NCBI RefSeq assembly: GCF_900116625.1
Contig: NZ_FPBE01000001.1
Location: forward strand, 1,036,369 to 1,100,368
Length of the DNA: 64,000 nucleotides
Direction of reading: 5' to 3'
Source of the DNA: Idiomarina abyssalis
GTDB taxonomy: Bacteria; Pseudomonadota; Gammaproteobacteria; Enterobacterales; Alteromonadaceae
The notes under the pieces were generated by a model that was not told the origin of the DNA, made no database searches, and saw only the letters and a list, made by a program, of their open reading frames with translations. Made by a program: the position numbers and the translations under genes. Positions 36,207 through 46,860 of the stretch are shown piece after piece (the stretch's first letter is position 1; every line of letters begins with the position of its first letter).

Positions 36207-36752
36207 ATGTTTCGGATAATACTTGCAGCTACTTTTGCGCTTTTTATTAGTGCCTGTCAAAGCCAGCCTGATCCATTAATCATCAGTGCTGATGCTGTTA
36301 CAAATAGTCTCAACACTAAAGTAAATCAGTTAAAAGTTGAGGACAAACGCTCCTATTCATACCTGTATCGTCATAAAAAAGAAGAGGACAAAGCAGAGTT
36401 CGCGCCGGCCCAAAGACCTTTAACAGCTATCGTTGAAGAAGCACTGCAGCCGGTAACAGGCTCGAGCAGCAACAACGGCTTAACCTGGTATGTCACTATT
36501 GAGAAAGCATTGGTTGACGCTACCCTGCACACGATTAAATACGAGCTTGAGCACAGTGTAACTATACGAGTCGAAGCAACGCGCGCTAATCGCAGATACA
36601 GTAACTTTTACTCCGGAACCTACAGCTCAACAGGCGGTCTGAAACCTGCTCAGGCCACAATTGAACGTCAATTTAAGCAACTGTTGAACTCTGTGCTGTC
36701 TGACATTGCCAATGATCCTAAACTGCGTCTGCCAGAACAAGAGGACTTTTAA
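36207..36752 (+). CDS. yajG: YajG family lipoprotein
   Basis: A 181-residue outer-membrane-type lipoprotein with signal MFRIILAATFALFISAC (lipobox ISAC, Cys17). The body resembles YajG, a family next to ampG in E. coli too. The ribosome site AGGAT precedes the ATG. It starts a yajG-cyclophilin-ampG unit, two bases before the next gene. No biochemical function is known. Confidence 0.85.
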   Translation: MFRIILAATFALFISACQSQPDPLIISADAVTNSLNTKVNQLKVEDKRSYSYLYRHKKEEDKAEFAPAQRPLTAIVEEALQPVTGSSSNNGLTWYVTIEKALVDATLHTIKYELEHSVTIRVEATRANRRYSNFYSGTYSSTGGLKPAQATIERQFKQLLNSVLSDIANDPKLRLPEQEDF

Positions 36753-36754
36753 CC

Positions 36755-37345
36755 ATGAAGTGGTCGAAGTATTTACTGGGCGTTGCTGCCACCTTATTTC
36801 TCAGTTTCAGCCACGCTGAAATTCAGCCAGATAATCCTTTCCCACGAGTGAAAATGGTGACCTCTATGGGTGATATTGTGGTTGAATTAAACCGCGACGC
36901 TGCTCCCTTAACGGTTAAAAATTTTTTCCGTTACGTTAAAAAAGCACAATATAACGGCACCATATTCCACCGCTTAGTACCCGATTTTGTTATCCAGGGC
37001 GGTGGTTATGACAAAGACTTTCAGGACAAACCCTCTTACGAGAAAATCGTCAATGAGTCAGGTAATGGCCTTAAAAATGAATACGGGACTATTGCTATGG
37101 CGCGGGAACGAGGCCCACACAGCGGCACCCGTCAGTTTTTCTTTAATTTAAACGACAACACCTCTCTCAACCCTGATGATGGTGACTGGGGATACGCTGT
37201 CTTTGGTCGCATTGTTGAGGGGATTGAAGTGCTGGAGGCCATGGCTGAGCTAGAGTCACAGGCTTACAGTGATGACATAGGCTGGGCCGACGTACCGGTT
37301 GACCCGCCGACTCTGAAACGCATTGAGGTTGTACCGCAAAACTGA
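36755..37345 (+). CDS. Periplasmic peptidyl-prolyl cis-trans isomerase (cyclophilin type)
   Basis: A 196-residue cyclophilin with a signal peptide (cleavage after SHA, about residue 21). The motif FHRLVPDFVIQGGG and the downstream HSGTRQFFFNL are the active-site segments. The protein resembles PpiA, which assists folding of periplasmic proteins. It lies between yajG and ampG; its stop shares one base with the ampG start. Confidence 0.92.
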   Translation: MKWSKYLLGVAATLFLSFSHAEIQPDNPFPRVKMVTSMGDIVVELNRDAAPLTVKNFFRYVKKAQYNGTIFHRLVPDFVIQGGGYDKDFQDKPSYEKIVNESGNGLKNEYGTIAMARERGPHSGTRQFFFNLNDNTSLNPDDGDWGYAVFGRIVEGIEVLEAMAELESQAYSDDIGWADVPVDPPTLKRIEVVPQN

Positions 37346-38688
37346 TGGCAGTCACTAAACCGACGTTCTGGCAGGATCTACAAGTTTATCGTCAATCGCG
37401 TGTATGGGTGATATTCGTTCTGGGTATAGCCAGCGGATTTCCATGGGTAATGATTGGCTCCGCTTTATCTGCCTGGTTACAGGAGGTAGGGCTTACGCGC
37501 TCGGTCATCGGTTATTTTGGAGCGGTTTTTGGCGCCTACTCCATTAACTTTTTGTGGTCCCCGCTTATTGATAACCTCAAGATTCCCCTTCTGACTCGTT
37601 GGTTAGGGCAACGGCGAAGCTGGATATTTCTGTGTCAGGCACTCATTGCTGCAGGATGCTTTTCTCTGGCGAGCCTGGATATTACAAGCAATTTGCACTT
37701 AGCCGGCTTTATTGCTCTGGGCATAGCAGTTAGCTCAGCGACTCAGGATATAGCCATTGATGCCTATAGGATTGAGTCTTTTGCAGAAACTGAGGGGCGT
37801 CTACAAAGCGCCGGGGCAGCAATGACCACAGCTGGCTGGTGGACAGGTTACAGCGGCTTAGGTGCTTTACCCTTTTTCATTGTCGATGGCGTTGACTGGC
37901 AATGGCAGCATGCTTATTTCGGTCTGGGCTGCGTTATGCTTGCTCTGGCCGTTGTTGTACTCTTTGTGCGTCGTACGACTTACCATAGCGATCCCACGAT
38001 AAAAACAAAGCTGACTAACTTTTGGCCAGCGATGAAAGAACGCATTTCTATTACTGTTGTTCAGCCAATAGCCGAATTCTTTTCCCGAAACGGTGTAAAG
38101 TTGGCCTTATCCATTCTTGCCTTTATCTTTCTGTTTAAAATTGGTGAGGCCTTTCTTGGTCGCATGTCGATAGTCTTCTATAAAGAAGTTGGGTTCACAA
38201 ACGCAGAAATTGGCACCTATTCCAAACTCGTTACCTGGTGGGTGACTATTGTATTTGCGTTGCTTGGCAGCGCAGTCAACCTGCGCCTGGGCATTGTTAA
38301 AGGCTTAATGATTGGCGGTATTGCTATGGCGTCATCTAACCTGATGTTTTCCTGGATAGCGTTAGTCGGCCCCGATACTAACCTCTTTTTAAGCGCAGTA
38401 TTGATTGATGGCTTTACCAGTGCCTGGTCTACCGTTGCCTTTGTTGCTTTTATCAGCCTGCTCTGTAACCGAACTTTCACCGCAACCCAATACGCATTGA
38501 TGGCCTCACTGGGGACCCTGGGTAAAACCATGCTAGCGTCCTACAGCGGTGTTATTGTTGACTCTATGCAGGGTAACTGGGCACTGTTTTTTGTCCTAAC
38601 CGCGGTTATGGTCATACCCAGTCTGGTGTTCCTTTGGTTTATTCGTAAGCCGTTAACGGCATTGGAGAAACAGCGTGACGCCAATTAA
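37345..38688 (+). CDS. ampG: Muropeptide permease AmpG
   Basis: A 447-residue MFS transporter with about twelve to fourteen membrane segments. The start LGIASGFPWVMIGSALSAWLQEVGLTRSVIGYFG, AYSINFLWSPLIDN and SSATQDIAIDAYRIE are typical of AmpG. It imports anhydro-muropeptides for recycling and can affect beta-lactamase induction. It follows yajG and the cyclophilin gene; the yajG-ampG link is conserved in E. coli. Confidence 0.94.
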   Translation: MAVTKPTFWQDLQVYRQSRVWVIFVLGIASGFPWVMIGSALSAWLQEVGLTRSVIGYFGAVFGAYSINFLWSPLIDNLKIPLLTRWLGQRRSWIFLCQALIAAGCFSLASLDITSNLHLAGFIALGIAVSSATQDIAIDAYRIESFAETEGRLQSAGAAMTTAGWWTGYSGLGALPFFIVDGVDWQWQHAYFGLGCVMLALAVVVLFVRRTTYHSDPTIKTKLTNFWPAMKERISITVVQPIAEFFSRNGVKLALSILAFIFLFKIGEAFLGRMSIVFYKEVGFTNAEIGTYSKLVTWWVTIVFALLGSAVNLRLGIVKGLMIGGIAMASSNLMFSWIALVGPDTNLFLSAVLIDGFTSAWSTVAFVAFISLLCNRTFTATQYALMASLGTLGKTMLASYSGVIVDSMQGNWALFFVLTAVMVIPSLVFLWFIRKPLTALEKQRDAN

Positions 38689-39565
38689 ATACCACTGGAT
38701 TACGCTAGGCCCCGGAGCCGTTAGTGGACTTATTGCCAGCGGGTTGTGCGATAACGGCGAATCGGTGTCTGTGGTGCCACGCCATGACCGGGCGGAAACT
38801 ATTGAATGGCAACTTGTTCGCGCACAAGAGAAAAACAATTACAAAGCCTCTGTAACTCAATTGCCAATCCCAAAAAATAGTGTGTTCATTGTTGCTGTTA
38901 AAGCTTTTGATGTTATTAGTGCCTTGCAGCACATAACAGCGCTTGAAGGTTTTGATAAAAGCATGCCTATTGTTTTGAGTCATAACGGCATGGTTGAGTT
39001 ACCTAAAGCATTAAGCCAGCTTAATCTGCATCCTTTAGTGACGACTCATGGAGCAGTAAAAAGCACAAACGGTATTATTTGTATTGAACACAGAGGCAAT
39101 GGCCGCAGTTGGCTCGAAGTCAGGCAAGAAGAGTCAGAGCCCTGGTCAACTCTTCAACAAGCCTTCCCGCCACTTGTACTTGAGCAGAATATTAGCCAGC
39201 GGCGCTGGTTAAAGTTAATAATTAACTGTGTAATAAATCCATTAACAGCCATTTATAAGTGCGAAAACGGAAAGTTACTTGAGGATAAGTGGCAATCGCA
39301 AATCATAAGCTTGGTTAATGAAGCCGTTGCTGTGGCTGAAACTCAGAACGTAATCTTAGACGCTAATATGTGCCACCGGGAAGTATTGAAAGTTGCAAAA
39401 GAGACGGCGTTAAACAGCTCATCGATGTTGCAGGATATCAAGCAGCAAAGGCGCACTGAAATAGACCAATTAACCGGTTACTTGATTAAAACAGGTGAGT
39501 CGGCAGGCATTGCCACGCCAACTCACCAACAACTCCTGAATGAATTTCAAAAGCGTTACGCGTAA
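38675..39565 (+). CDS. Ketopantoate reductase family protein (ApbA/PanE-like)
   Basis: A 296-residue NADPH-dependent dehydrogenase. The N-terminal LGPGAVSGLIASGL is the nucleotide-binding loop, and VAVKAFDVISAL and SHNGMVELP are family segments. The catalytic lysine is probably in RRWLKLIINCVINPLTAI. It would reduce ketopantoate to pantoate for CoA synthesis, but paralogues with other roles are common. The start is GTG at 38675 after GGAG, overlapping ampG by 14 bases. Its stop directly abuts the convergent ribBX stop. Confidence 0.85.
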   Translation: MTPIKYHWITLGPGAVSGLIASGLCDNGESVSVVPRHDRAETIEWQLVRAQEKNNYKASVTQLPIPKNSVFIVAVKAFDVISALQHITALEGFDKSMPIVLSHNGMVELPKALSQLNLHPLVTTHGAVKSTNGIICIEHRGNGRSWLEVRQEESEPWSTLQQAFPPLVLEQNISQRRWLKLIINCVINPLTAIYKCENGKLLEDKWQSQIISLVNEAVAVAETQNVILDANMCHREVLKVAKETALNSSSMLQDIKQQRRTEIDQLTGYLIKTGESAGIATPTHQQLLNEFQKRYA

Positions 39566-40681
39566 TTAGTCTTTATCTTCAATAAAATCGACTACTTCAA
39601 GCCCAAAACCTGATAAAGCCGAATAGCGTTTTGGTGAACTCATTAAATGCATCTTGTGAATATCAAGATCAGCCAAAATCTGTGAACCTAAACCGACATT
39701 CCGTGAAGCATTTGAAGCTGACGCAGTCGGTTTGTGCTCACCTTTGTCCTGCGCCTCAAACTCCTGAACCTGTGCAATGATATTGTCCGGGGTTTGTTGA
39801 CGACCAATAATCACCAATACGCCGTCATGTGCAGCAATATAAGACATAGCCTTTTGAATTGGCCAGCTCCGCTTGGCAGCTCGTTCCGTTAAAAAGGTGT
39901 CATGGAAAGTGTCCTGTAAGTGAACACGCACATTCGTTACCTTATCCTGGGATAAGTCGCCATGAACCAGTGCATAATGCACCTGCTTGTCTATCGTGTC
40001 CTGATAAGTCACCAAATGAAACTTACCAAAGGCTGTAGGAAGGCTGCATTCTGCGACACGTTCAATGGTTTTTTCCTGGATTGAGCGATACTCAATAAGG
40101 TCAGCAATGGTGCCTACTTTAATGTCATGCGCTTTAGCAAAAGCTTCAAGATCAGGGCGACGCGCCATGGTACCGTCTTCGTTTAACACTTCGACAATAA
40201 CCGAGGCGGGCTCAAAGCCAGCTAAACGCGCTAAGTCACAACCCGCTTCGGTATGCCCGGCGCGGTTGAGCACACCACCCGATTTCGCTTTTAACGGAAA
40301 AATATGACCCGGCATAACTAAATCTTCGGGCTTCGCATCTTTTTTAACGGCATCCAGCACTGTTTTCGCTCTGTCGGCAGCAGAGATCCCCGTTGTTACT
40401 CCCTCTGCAGCTTCAATGGAAACCGTAAAGTTTGTTGCATAAGGCGCGTTGTTTTTATCGACCATTAACGGAAGATTCAGTTGTTTACAGCGTTCCTCGG
40501 TTAGCGTCAAGCAGATAAGTCCACGACCATAACGCGCCATAAAGTTAATGGATTCAGGCGTTACGCACTCAGCGGCAATAATAATATCGCCTTCGTTTTC
40601 GCGATCTTCATCATCCATCAGGATAACCATTTTTCCCTGACGAATGTCTTCAATAATCTCTTCTGTGCTATGCAGTGACAT
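39566..40681 (-). CDS. ribB: RibBX-type 3,4-dihydroxy-2-butanone-4-phosphate synthase with degenerate GTP cyclohydrolase II domain
   Basis: A 371-residue two-domain protein. The N-terminal half (to about residue 200) is an intact Rib[11 protein letters not shown] near 23-32 and [32 protein letters not shown]. The C-terminal half aligns with RibA but lacks the zinc cysteines ([12 protein letters not shown] where a C-x2-GDxxxSxRCDCG motif is expected) and the YxxQEGRG segment (IGRQQTPDN instead). It should therefore make only the four-carbon riboflavin precursor. Such RibBX hybrids are known in proteobacteria, and their X domain has an unclear role. Confidence 0.9.
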   Translation of the reverse strand: MSLHSTEEIIEDIRQGKMVILMDDEDRENEGDIIIAAECVTPESINFMARYGRGLICLTLTEERCKQLNLPLMVDKNNAPYATNFTVSIEAAEGVTTGISAADRAKTVLDAVKKDAKPEDLVMPGHIFPLKAKSGGVLNRAGHTEAGCDLARLAGFEPASVIVEVLNEDGTMARRPDLEAFAKAHDIKVGTIADLIEYRSIQEKTIERVAECSLPTAFGKFHLVTYQDTIDKQVHYALVHGDLSQDKVTNVRVHLQDTFHDTFLTERAAKRSWPIQKAMSYIAAHDGVLVIIGRQQTPDNIIAQVQEFEAQDKGEHKPTASASNASRNVGLGSQILADLDIHKMHLMSSPKRYSALSGFGLEVVDFIEDKD

Positions 40682-40693
40682 AACGCTTTACCC

Positions 40694-41821
40694 TTAATCT
40701 TGTGTTTGAGGTACTGCTACCAAGCGTTGATCCGGGCCAACCTGCCGGCGATCAATAACTTTAAATCTTGGCGCTGAAGCTAATTCTAATGGTTCACTCA
40801 TGTCGATAACCGAACGGCCATGGTGACCCAGTATTTGACCAGAGCTGTATATCATCATTCGGTCACAGAGTTGCTGTTCAATAAGCGCGCCGGCCAGACT
40901 TGCGCCGCACTCTGTCCAAACCTGATTAATTTCACGTTTAGCTAATTCAACCATCAGTGCCTTTAAGCACACTTTACCGTCTTTGTCAGCGTCAATAATA
41001 AGCTCATGGCAATGTGGGTGACGAGTGTCCTTGCCCGGCGTTGTGCGTACCAGCCAAACAGGCGCCGGTGACTCAAACACCCGGGCATCATCATTCACCC
41101 GATGTTGGCTGTCGATAATAATACGTACTGGCTGTTTTAATGGTTCAGGCAGTGGTCGTGATGCCGGCCATTGATTAACTCGTACGGTAAGCTTCGGGTT
41201 ATCCGCTAAAACCGTTGTTGCGCCGGTCAAAATAGCATCAGCCTGAGCTCGATAAATCTGCACGTCACTGCGAGATTCCGCAGAGGTAATCCACTGGCTG
41301 CGACCGTCCGCCAAAGCGGTTTTCCCATCGAGTGAAGTCGCCATTTTTAAGGTGAGCCACGGGCGTTGTCGTGTCATGCGGGAAATAAAACCGGGGTTCA
41401 AACTCTCGGCTGCGGACTGCAACGTACCAACGTCAACACGTATGCCTGCCTCTTCTAAACGCTTAATCCCGTTACCACTGACGCGGGGATTAGGGTCGCG
41501 CATAGCCACAACAACGCGGGCAATGCCAGCTTCAATCAGAGCGTCGGCACAAGGCGGAGTCCGTCCAATATGGCTGCAGGGTTCAAGAGTGACATAAGCA
41601 GTTGCGCCCTTTGCCTTTGTACCCGCAAGCCGCAAAGCGTGAGCCTCGGCATGAGCTTCACCGGCCTGATGATGCCAACCTTCTGCGATAACTTCTTCGC
41701 CGACAGTAATGACACAGCCCACAGCCGGGTTAGGCCGGGTTGTCATTAACCCACGCCGCGCGAGTTTTAACGCGCGGTGCATCATTATATGGTCAAACTG
41801 TTGTTCTAATAAATTAGTCAT
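40694..41821 (-). CDS. ribD: Bifunctional riboflavin deaminase/reductase
   Basis: A 375-residue enzyme. The N-terminal zinc deaminase has HAEAHAL and [15 protein letters not shown]. The C-terminal reductase begins near [18 protein letters not shown]. It carries out the second and third steps of riboflavin synthesis. It overlaps nrdR by eight bases and ends 12 before ribBX. Riboflavin synthase (ribE), often placed between the two, is missing here. Confidence 0.96.
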   Translation of the reverse strand: MTNLLEQQFDHIMMHRALKLARRGLMTTRPNPAVGCVITVGEEVIAEGWHHQAGEAHAEAHALRLAGTKAKGATAYVTLEPCSHIGRTPPCADALIEAGIARVVVAMRDPNPRVSGNGIKRLEEAGIRVDVGTLQSAAESLNPGFISRMTRQRPWLTLKMATSLDGKTALADGRSQWITSAESRSDVQIYRAQADAILTGATTVLADNPKLTVRVNQWPASRPLPEPLKQPVRIIIDSQHRVNDDARVFESPAPVWLVRTTPGKDTRHPHCHELIIDADKDGKVCLKALMVELAKREINQVWTECGASLAGALIEQQLCDRMMIYSSGQILGHHGRSVIDMSEPLELASAPRFKVIDRRQVGPDQRLVAVPQTQD

Positions 41822-42263
41822 TCAGGCGTGCGATTTCTTCACCAAACTCACGGATATCTTCGAAAGAACGGTACACCGACGCAAAACGAACATAAGCAAC
41901 TTTATCAATCTGTTTCAGGTTTTCCATAACCAAACTACCGATAAAGTTGCTGCTAATTTCGCGCTCACCGGTGGCGCGTATGCTCGACTTTATTTTGTTG
42001 ATTGCCTGCTCCATCAGTTCAAGACTCACAGGACGCTTTTCCAACGCTCTTAATAAACCGTTGCGCAGCTTGTCTTCGTTAAATGGCTCACGCGAACCAT
42101 CGGTTTTGATGACTCGCGGCATAATCAGCTCTGCCGTTTCAAAGGTCGTAAAGCGCTCTTTGCAATGGTTGCATTCACGCCTGCGACGAACTGAGGCCCC
42201 ATCCGCAACAAGTCGCGAATCGATAACCTTAGTATCCTGTGTGCCGCAAAATGGACAATGCAT
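41814..42263 (-). CDS. nrdR: Transcriptional repressor NrdR
   Basis: A 149-residue zinc-ribbon plus ATP-cone repressor of ribonucleotide reductase genes. Zinc cysteines are C3, C6, C31 and C34. The ATP-cone starts near [14 protein letters not shown]. The nrdR-ribD order is widespread. It follows glyA by 39 bases on the same strand. No NrdR box was searched for in this window. Confidence 0.97.
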   Translation of the reverse strand: MHCPFCGTQDTKVIDSRLVADGASVRRRRECNHCKERFTTFETAELIMPRVIKTDGSREPFNEDKLRNGLLRALEKRPVSLELMEQAINKIKSSIRATGEREISSNFIGSLVMENLKQIDKVAYVRFASVYRSFEDIREFGEEIARLND

Positions 42264-42302
42264 TGCCTGACTCCTTTAAGTGCGCTTTACAACTGCTATT
42301 CA

Positions 42303-43559
42303 TTAACCGTAAACAGGAAACCTGGCGCATAACGCTTTTACTTGCTCGCGAACTTCGCTGATTTTGCTTTCATCAGAAATGTCATCCAGAACATCGCAAA
42401 TCCAGTTCGCAACGTGCTCGGCTTCTGCTTCTTTAAAACCACGACGGGTAATAGCCGGTGTGCCTAAACGCAAACCTGAAGTGACAAAAGGTGAGCGCGG
42501 ATCATTCGGCACGGCATTCTTGTTCACGGTAATAAAAGCATTACCTAAAGCTGCATCGGCGTCTTTACCGGTAATATCTTTGTCAATTAAGTCTACCAGG
42601 AACAAGTGGTTCTGAGTGCCATTGGAGACGATTTTATAGCCGCGCGCCTGCATGGTTTTAACCATAGCGTTGGCGTTCACTAAAACCTGTTTTTGATAGT
42701 CTTTAAATTCCGGCTGCAAGGCTTCCTGGAAAGCAACCGCTTTACCAGCAATAACATGGCAAAGTGGGCCACCCTGATTACCCGGGAATACCGCGCTGTT
42801 TAACTTCTTGTGCAGTTTCTCATCGTCACTACCTGAAATGATCAAACCGCCACGTGGACCAGCAAGAGTTTTGTGTGTGGTCGTCGTAACAACGTGAGCA
42901 TAAGGTACCGGGTTAGGGTATTCACCGGCAGCAATTAAGCCTGCAACATGGGCCATGTCGACCATTAGATAGGCATCGACTTTGTCAGCAATTTCACGGA
43001 ATTTTTTCCAATCAACAATACCAGAGTAGGCTGAGAAGCCTGCAACAATCACTTTCGGCTTATGTTCTTGCGCCAGCTTTTCAACTTCGGCGTAATCGAT
43101 TTCGCCAGTGGACTCATCCAAACCATATGAAACCGCGTTGTAGAGTTTGCCTGAAAAATTAACCCCGGAACCGTGAGTTAAGTGACCGCCGTGAGCCAGA
43201 CTCATACCAAGGAAAGTATCACCGGCTTCCATAAGAGCCATGAAAGCAGCGGTATTTGCCTGAGAACCTGAGTGCGGCTGAACGTTTGCGTACTTAGCAC
43301 CAAACAGTTGCTTTGCGCGCTCAATAGCTAAGTCTTCGACTTTATCGACAAACTCGCAGCCGCCGTAATAGCGCTTATGCGGATAGCCTTCTGCGTATTT
43401 GTTGGTTAGCTGCGAGCCCTGAGCCTGCATAACCCGCGGACTGGTATAGTTTTCTGATGCAATCAGTTCAATGTGTTGTTCCTGACGTTCAACTTCACCT
43501 TGCATCGCCTGCCATAAGTCCGCATCAAAGTCGGCAATGTTCATCTCAGATTTCAGCAT
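42303..43559 (-). CDS. glyA: Serine hydroxymethyltransferase
   Basis: A 418-residue PLP enzyme that converts serine and tetrahydrofolate to glycine and methylene-THF. The PLP lysine is in [13 protein letters not shown], and the N-terminal [16 protein letters not shown] is highly conserved. I chose ATG 43559 ([12 protein letters not shown]), the E. coli-like start; an in-frame ATG at 43577 adds six non-conserved residues. The glyA-nrdR-ribD neighbourhood is common in gammaproteobacteria. Confidence 0.97.
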   Translation of the reverse strand: MLKSEMNIADFDADLWQAMQGEVERQEQHIELIASENYTSPRVMQAQGSQLTNKYAEGYPHKRYYGGCEFVDKVEDLAIERAKQLFGAKYANVQPHSGSQANTAAFMALMEAGDTFLGMSLAHGGHLTHGSGVNFSGKLYNAVSYGLDESTGEIDYAEVEKLAQEHKPKVIVAGFSAYSGIVDWKKFREIADKVDAYLMVDMAHVAGLIAAGEYPNPVPYAHVVTTTTHKTLAGPRGGLIISGSDDEKLHKKLNSAVFPGNQGGPLCHVIAGKAVAFQEALQPEFKDYQKQVLVNANAMVKTMQARGYKIVSNGTQNHLFLVDLIDKDITGKDADAALGNAFITVNKNAVPNDPRSPFVTSGLRLGTPAITRRGFKEAEAEHVANWICDVLDDISDESKISEVREQVKALCARFPVYG

Positions 43560-43718
43560 TACAGCTCTCCAAATCATTAAATGGTCTTAATTTGTCCGGT
43601 ATTTTACCTTAAAACACAAATGAGTGCCTAGTTCAGCGCAACAAAGTTTGGGGATGTTCGTAAATAACAGTAAACTATGCAGTAACTTTTTTGTTGATAG
43701 GAAGGATTTTACGTCGCT

Positions 43719-45383
43719 ATGGCGCAATATATCTATTCAATGTCTCAGGTGAGCAAAGTTGTTCCACCTAAGAAAACCATCTTAAAAGATATTTCTCTGT
43801 CGTTTTTTCCGGGGGCCAAAATTGGTGTTCTGGGTGTCAACGGTGCCGGTAAGTCAACCTTACTACGCATTATGGCGGGTGTTGATAAAGAGTACGAAGG
43901 TGAAGCCCGCGCTTTATCGGGAACTCAAATTGGTTATCTGCCTCAGGAACCACAACTGGACGAAAATAAAACGGTGAAAGAAACCGTTGAAGAAGCGGTG
44001 GCGGATGTTAAAGAAGCCTTCGCTAAGCTCGATGAAATTTACGCGGCTTACGCCGACGAAAATGCGGACTTCGATGCCCTATCAAAAGAACAAGGCGAAT
44101 TAGAAGCTTTGTTGCAGGCTAAAGACGGTCACAACATCGACAACATTCTTGAGCGTGCAGCCGATGCACTTCGCTTACCAGAGTGGGATGCTAAAATAGG
44201 CAACTTGTCGGGTGGTGAAAGACGCCGTGTCGCGATTTGCCGCTTGCTGTTATCTAAGCCGGATATGCTGCTGTTAGACGAGCCTACCAACCACCTGGAT
44301 GCGGAATCTGTGGCCTGGCTTGAACGTTTCCTGCACGATTACACCGGTACCGTCGTTGCCATTACCCACGACCGTTACTTCCTTGATAACGTTGCTGGTT
44401 GGATCCTTGAACTTGACCGTGGCTATGGTATTCCATGGGAAGGTAACTACTCTTCCTGGCTGGAGCAAAAAGAGAAACGCCTGGAGCAGGAAGAGCGTTC
44501 AGAAAAAGCACGCCAGCGCACCATTAAACAAGAGCTGGAGTGGGTACGTACTAACCCCAAAGGCCGTCAGGCGAAAAGCAAAGCGCGTCTTAATCGCTTT
44601 GAAGAGCTGCAAAGTGGCGACTACCAAAAACGTAACGAGACCAACGAGTTGTTTATTCCGCCAGGCCCTCGCCTGGGTGATAAGGTCATTGAAGTTAACG
44701 GTATTAGCAAAGCTTACGAGAAGCGCCAGCTTATAGACAACCTAAGCTTCAGTGTTCCTAAAGGAGCTATTGTCGGTATTATTGGTCCTAACGGTGCGGG
44801 TAAATCAACCTTATTCCGCATGATCAGCGGCGAAGAAAAGCCTGACAGCGGTTCTATCGAATTAGGTGAAACCGTGCAACTGGCCAGTGTCGATCAGTTC
44901 CGCGACAACATGGATGACAAGAAAACCGTCTTTGAAGAAATTACTGACGGTAACGACATCCTGAAGATTGGTAACTTTGAAGTTAATGGTCGCGCTTATG
45001 TCGGTCGCTTTAACTTCCGCGGTACCGACCAGCAAAAACGCATTGGCGAGCTATCTGGTGGTGAACGTAACCGGGTGCATTTGGCTAAGCTGTTAAAAGC
45101 CGGCGGTAACGTCCTGTTGCTCGATGAGCCAACCAACGACTTAGATGTTGAAACCTTACGGGCACTTGAGGAAGCCATTCTGGAATTCCCGGGCTCTGTC
45201 ATGGTTATCTCGCACGACCGTTGGTTCCTTGACCGTATCGCTACCCATATTCTGGATTACCGTGATGAAGGCGAAGTGGTCTTCTACGAAGGTAACTACA
45301 GCGACTACGAAACTTACATGAAAGAGAAGTTTGGTGAGCAGGCGATGGAGCCACACCGCATTAAATACAAACCTATTGGTTAA
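43719..45383 (+). CDS. ettA: Energy-dependent translational throttle protein EttA (ABC-F)
   Basis: A 554-residue ABC-F ATPase with two nucleotide-binding domains. Walker A sequences are GVNGAGKST and GPNGAGKST, each domain has an LSGGE signature, and the linker between them carries the arm and P-site tRNA-interaction region (WVRTNPKGRQAKSKARL). EttA gates the first peptide bond according to ADP/ATP levels. GGAAGG stands upstream of the ATG. It ends at a strong bidirectional terminator shared with convergent radA. Confidence 0.96.
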   Translation: MAQYIYSMSQVSKVVPPKKTILKDISLSFFPGAKIGVLGVNGAGKSTLLRIMAGVDKEYEGEARALSGTQIGYLPQEPQLDENKTVKETVEEAVADVKEAFAKLDEIYAAYADENADFDALSKEQGELEALLQAKDGHNIDNILERAADALRLPEWDAKIGNLSGGERRRVAICRLLLSKPDMLLLDEPTNHLDAESVAWLERFLHDYTGTVVAITHDRYFLDNVAGWILELDRGYGIPWEGNYSSWLEQKEKRLEQEERSEKARQRTIKQELEWVRTNPKGRQAKSKARLNRFEELQSGDYQKRNETNELFIPPGPRLGDKVIEVNGISKAYEKRQLIDNLSFSVPKGAIVGIIGPNGAGKSTLFRMISGEEKPDSGSIELGETVQLASVDQFRDNMDDKKTVFEEITDGNDILKIGNFEVNGRAYVGRFNFRGTDQQKRIGELSGGERNRVHLAKLLKAGGNVLLLDEPTNDLDVETLRALEEAILEFPGSVMVISHDRWFLDRIATHILDYRDEGEVVFYEGNYSDYETYMKEKFGEQAMEPHRIKYKPIG

Positions 45384-45393
45384 TAGGCAGGGT

Positions 45394-45423
45394 ATCAAAA
45401 GGGAGCATAGAGCTCCCTTTTTT
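45394..45423. terminator. Bidirectional terminator between ettA and radA
   Basis: AAAAGGGAGC (45397-45406) pairs with GCTCCCTTTT (45412-45421) around a five-base loop. A-runs and T-runs on the two sides allow termination in both directions. Confidence 0.9.
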
Positions 45424-45430
45424 CTGCAAG

Positions 45431-46795
45431 CTACATCACATCCAGTGCTTGTTGAAGGTTCTTCACTCCAATCACTTCCATGCCTTTCGGTGACGTTTTT
45501 GGCGCATTACCGACAGGCACAATAGCTTTTTTGAAACCGTGTTTAGCTGCTTCGTTTAAGCGCTCCAAACCATTGGGTACCGGTCGTATCTCACCGGCCA
45601 GACCAACCTCACCAAACACAATTAATTCGCGCGGCAATGGTTCTCCTTTAAAGCTGGAGACAATGGCAAGCAACAACGCTAAGTCTGCGGACGTTTCGGA
45701 GACTTTAACGCCACCAACAACGTTCACAAAAACATCCTGATCAGATACCTGCAAGCCACCGTGCCGATGCAAAACAGCCAGCAACAATGCTAATCGTGTT
45801 TGCTCCAGCCCCACAGCAACCCGCCGTGGATTTGCCAGAGCCGAGTAATCAACCAGCGCCTGAATCTCAACCAATAGCGGTCGCGTACCTTCCCAAACCA
45901 CCATAACAACTGAGCCATTGCCCTGGTCTTCCGCTCGTTGCAGGAATATAGCCGATGGATTTGAAACCTCTTTCAAACCACCGCCTGTCATCGCAAATAC
46001 GCCAAGCTCGTTCACTGCACCAAAGCGGTTTTTAGTACCACGCAAAGTGCGATAGCGCGAGTCTGATGAGCCATCCAGAAGTACAGAGCAGTCAATGCAA
46101 TGCTCCAGGACTTTAGGTCCGGCCAAATGCCCTTCTTTGGTCACGTGTCCCACCATAATAATGGCAACGTTCTTTTGCTTTGCATAGCGCGTTAAAAAAG
46201 CTGCCGCCTCACGAACCTGCGACACACTGCCCGGCGCTGACTGAATGTCAGCCATATGCATTACCTGAATGGAATCAATGACCATAATGGCAGGTTTTTC
46301 TTTGTCGGCCAGCTGACAAATACTTTCTACCGAGGTTTCAGAGAGCATACGCAATTTGTCGGTTGGCAGATTAAGCCGCTGTGCCCGCATTGCTACCTGC
46401 TGCAAAGATTCCTCACCGGTCACGTAAAGCGCTGGCATACGCTCCGCCAACTTACATAGGGTTTGCAATAATAAAGTACTCTTACCGGCACCGGGTGAAC
46501 CACCTATCAGTATTGCCGAACCGGGGACTACACCACCACCTAAAACCCGGTCAAATTCCTGAAAACCCGAGCTGAAACGCGGAACTTCCTGCAAGTCGAC
46601 CTCGTTAAGAGTCTGAACTCTGGCATCGGTAATACCACTAAAGCCCCGACGGTCTGACGAATTAGAGGTTGTTTTAGACGTTAAACGAATTTCAGTAAGC
46701 GTATTCCAGGCCTTACATTCCGTGCATTGTCCCAGCCAACGAGGGAAGTCTGCACCACAGTCATTACACACATATGCACTTTTTGCTTTTGCCAT
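45431..46795 (-). CDS. radA: DNA repair protein RadA
   Basis: A 454-residue RecA-like helicase for branch migration in recombination. The zinc finger uses C10, C13, C24 and C27. Walker A GGSPGAGKST is near 97-106, the RadA motif KNRFGAVNELG follows, and the C-terminal part is Lon-protease-like (DVFVNVVGGVKVSE). The length is nearly identical to E. coli (460). It is convergent with ettA and divergent from the PilZ gene. Confidence 0.97.
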   Translation of the reverse strand: MAKAKSAYVCNDCGADFPRWLGQCTECKAWNTLTEIRLTSKTTSNSSDRRGFSGITDARVQTLNEVDLQEVPRFSSGFQEFDRVLGGGVVPGSAILIGGSPGAGKSTLLLQTLCKLAERMPALYVTGEESLQQVAMRAQRLNLPTDKLRMLSETSVESICQLADKEKPAIMVIDSIQVMHMADIQSAPGSVSQVREAAAFLTRYAKQKNVAIIMVGHVTKEGHLAGPKVLEHCIDCSVLLDGSSDSRYRTLRGTKNRFGAVNELGVFAMTGGGLKEVSNPSAIFLQRAEDQGNGSVVMVVWEGTRPLLVEIQALVDYSALANPRRVAVGLEQTRLALLLAVLHRHGGLQVSDQDVFVNVVGGVKVSETSADLALLLAIVSSFKGEPLPRELIVFGEVGLAGEIRPVPNGLERLNEAAKHGFKKAIVPVGNAPKTSPKGMEVIGVKNLQQALDVM

Positions 46796-46860
46796 TCGTC
46801 TGCTTCTCGTTTTATGATGAGGTATTACTCAAGAATAATTATAAAAAATAGTAGACTTCG

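Noticed and set aside
40682..43718. FMN riboswitch for the rib genes
   Set aside because: ribD overlaps nrdR and follows glyA closely; no RFN-like conserved segments were seen in the gaps.
44299..44736. A 145-codon plus-strand frame in ettA
   Set aside because: It is an out-of-frame shadow of the EttA ATPase domain.
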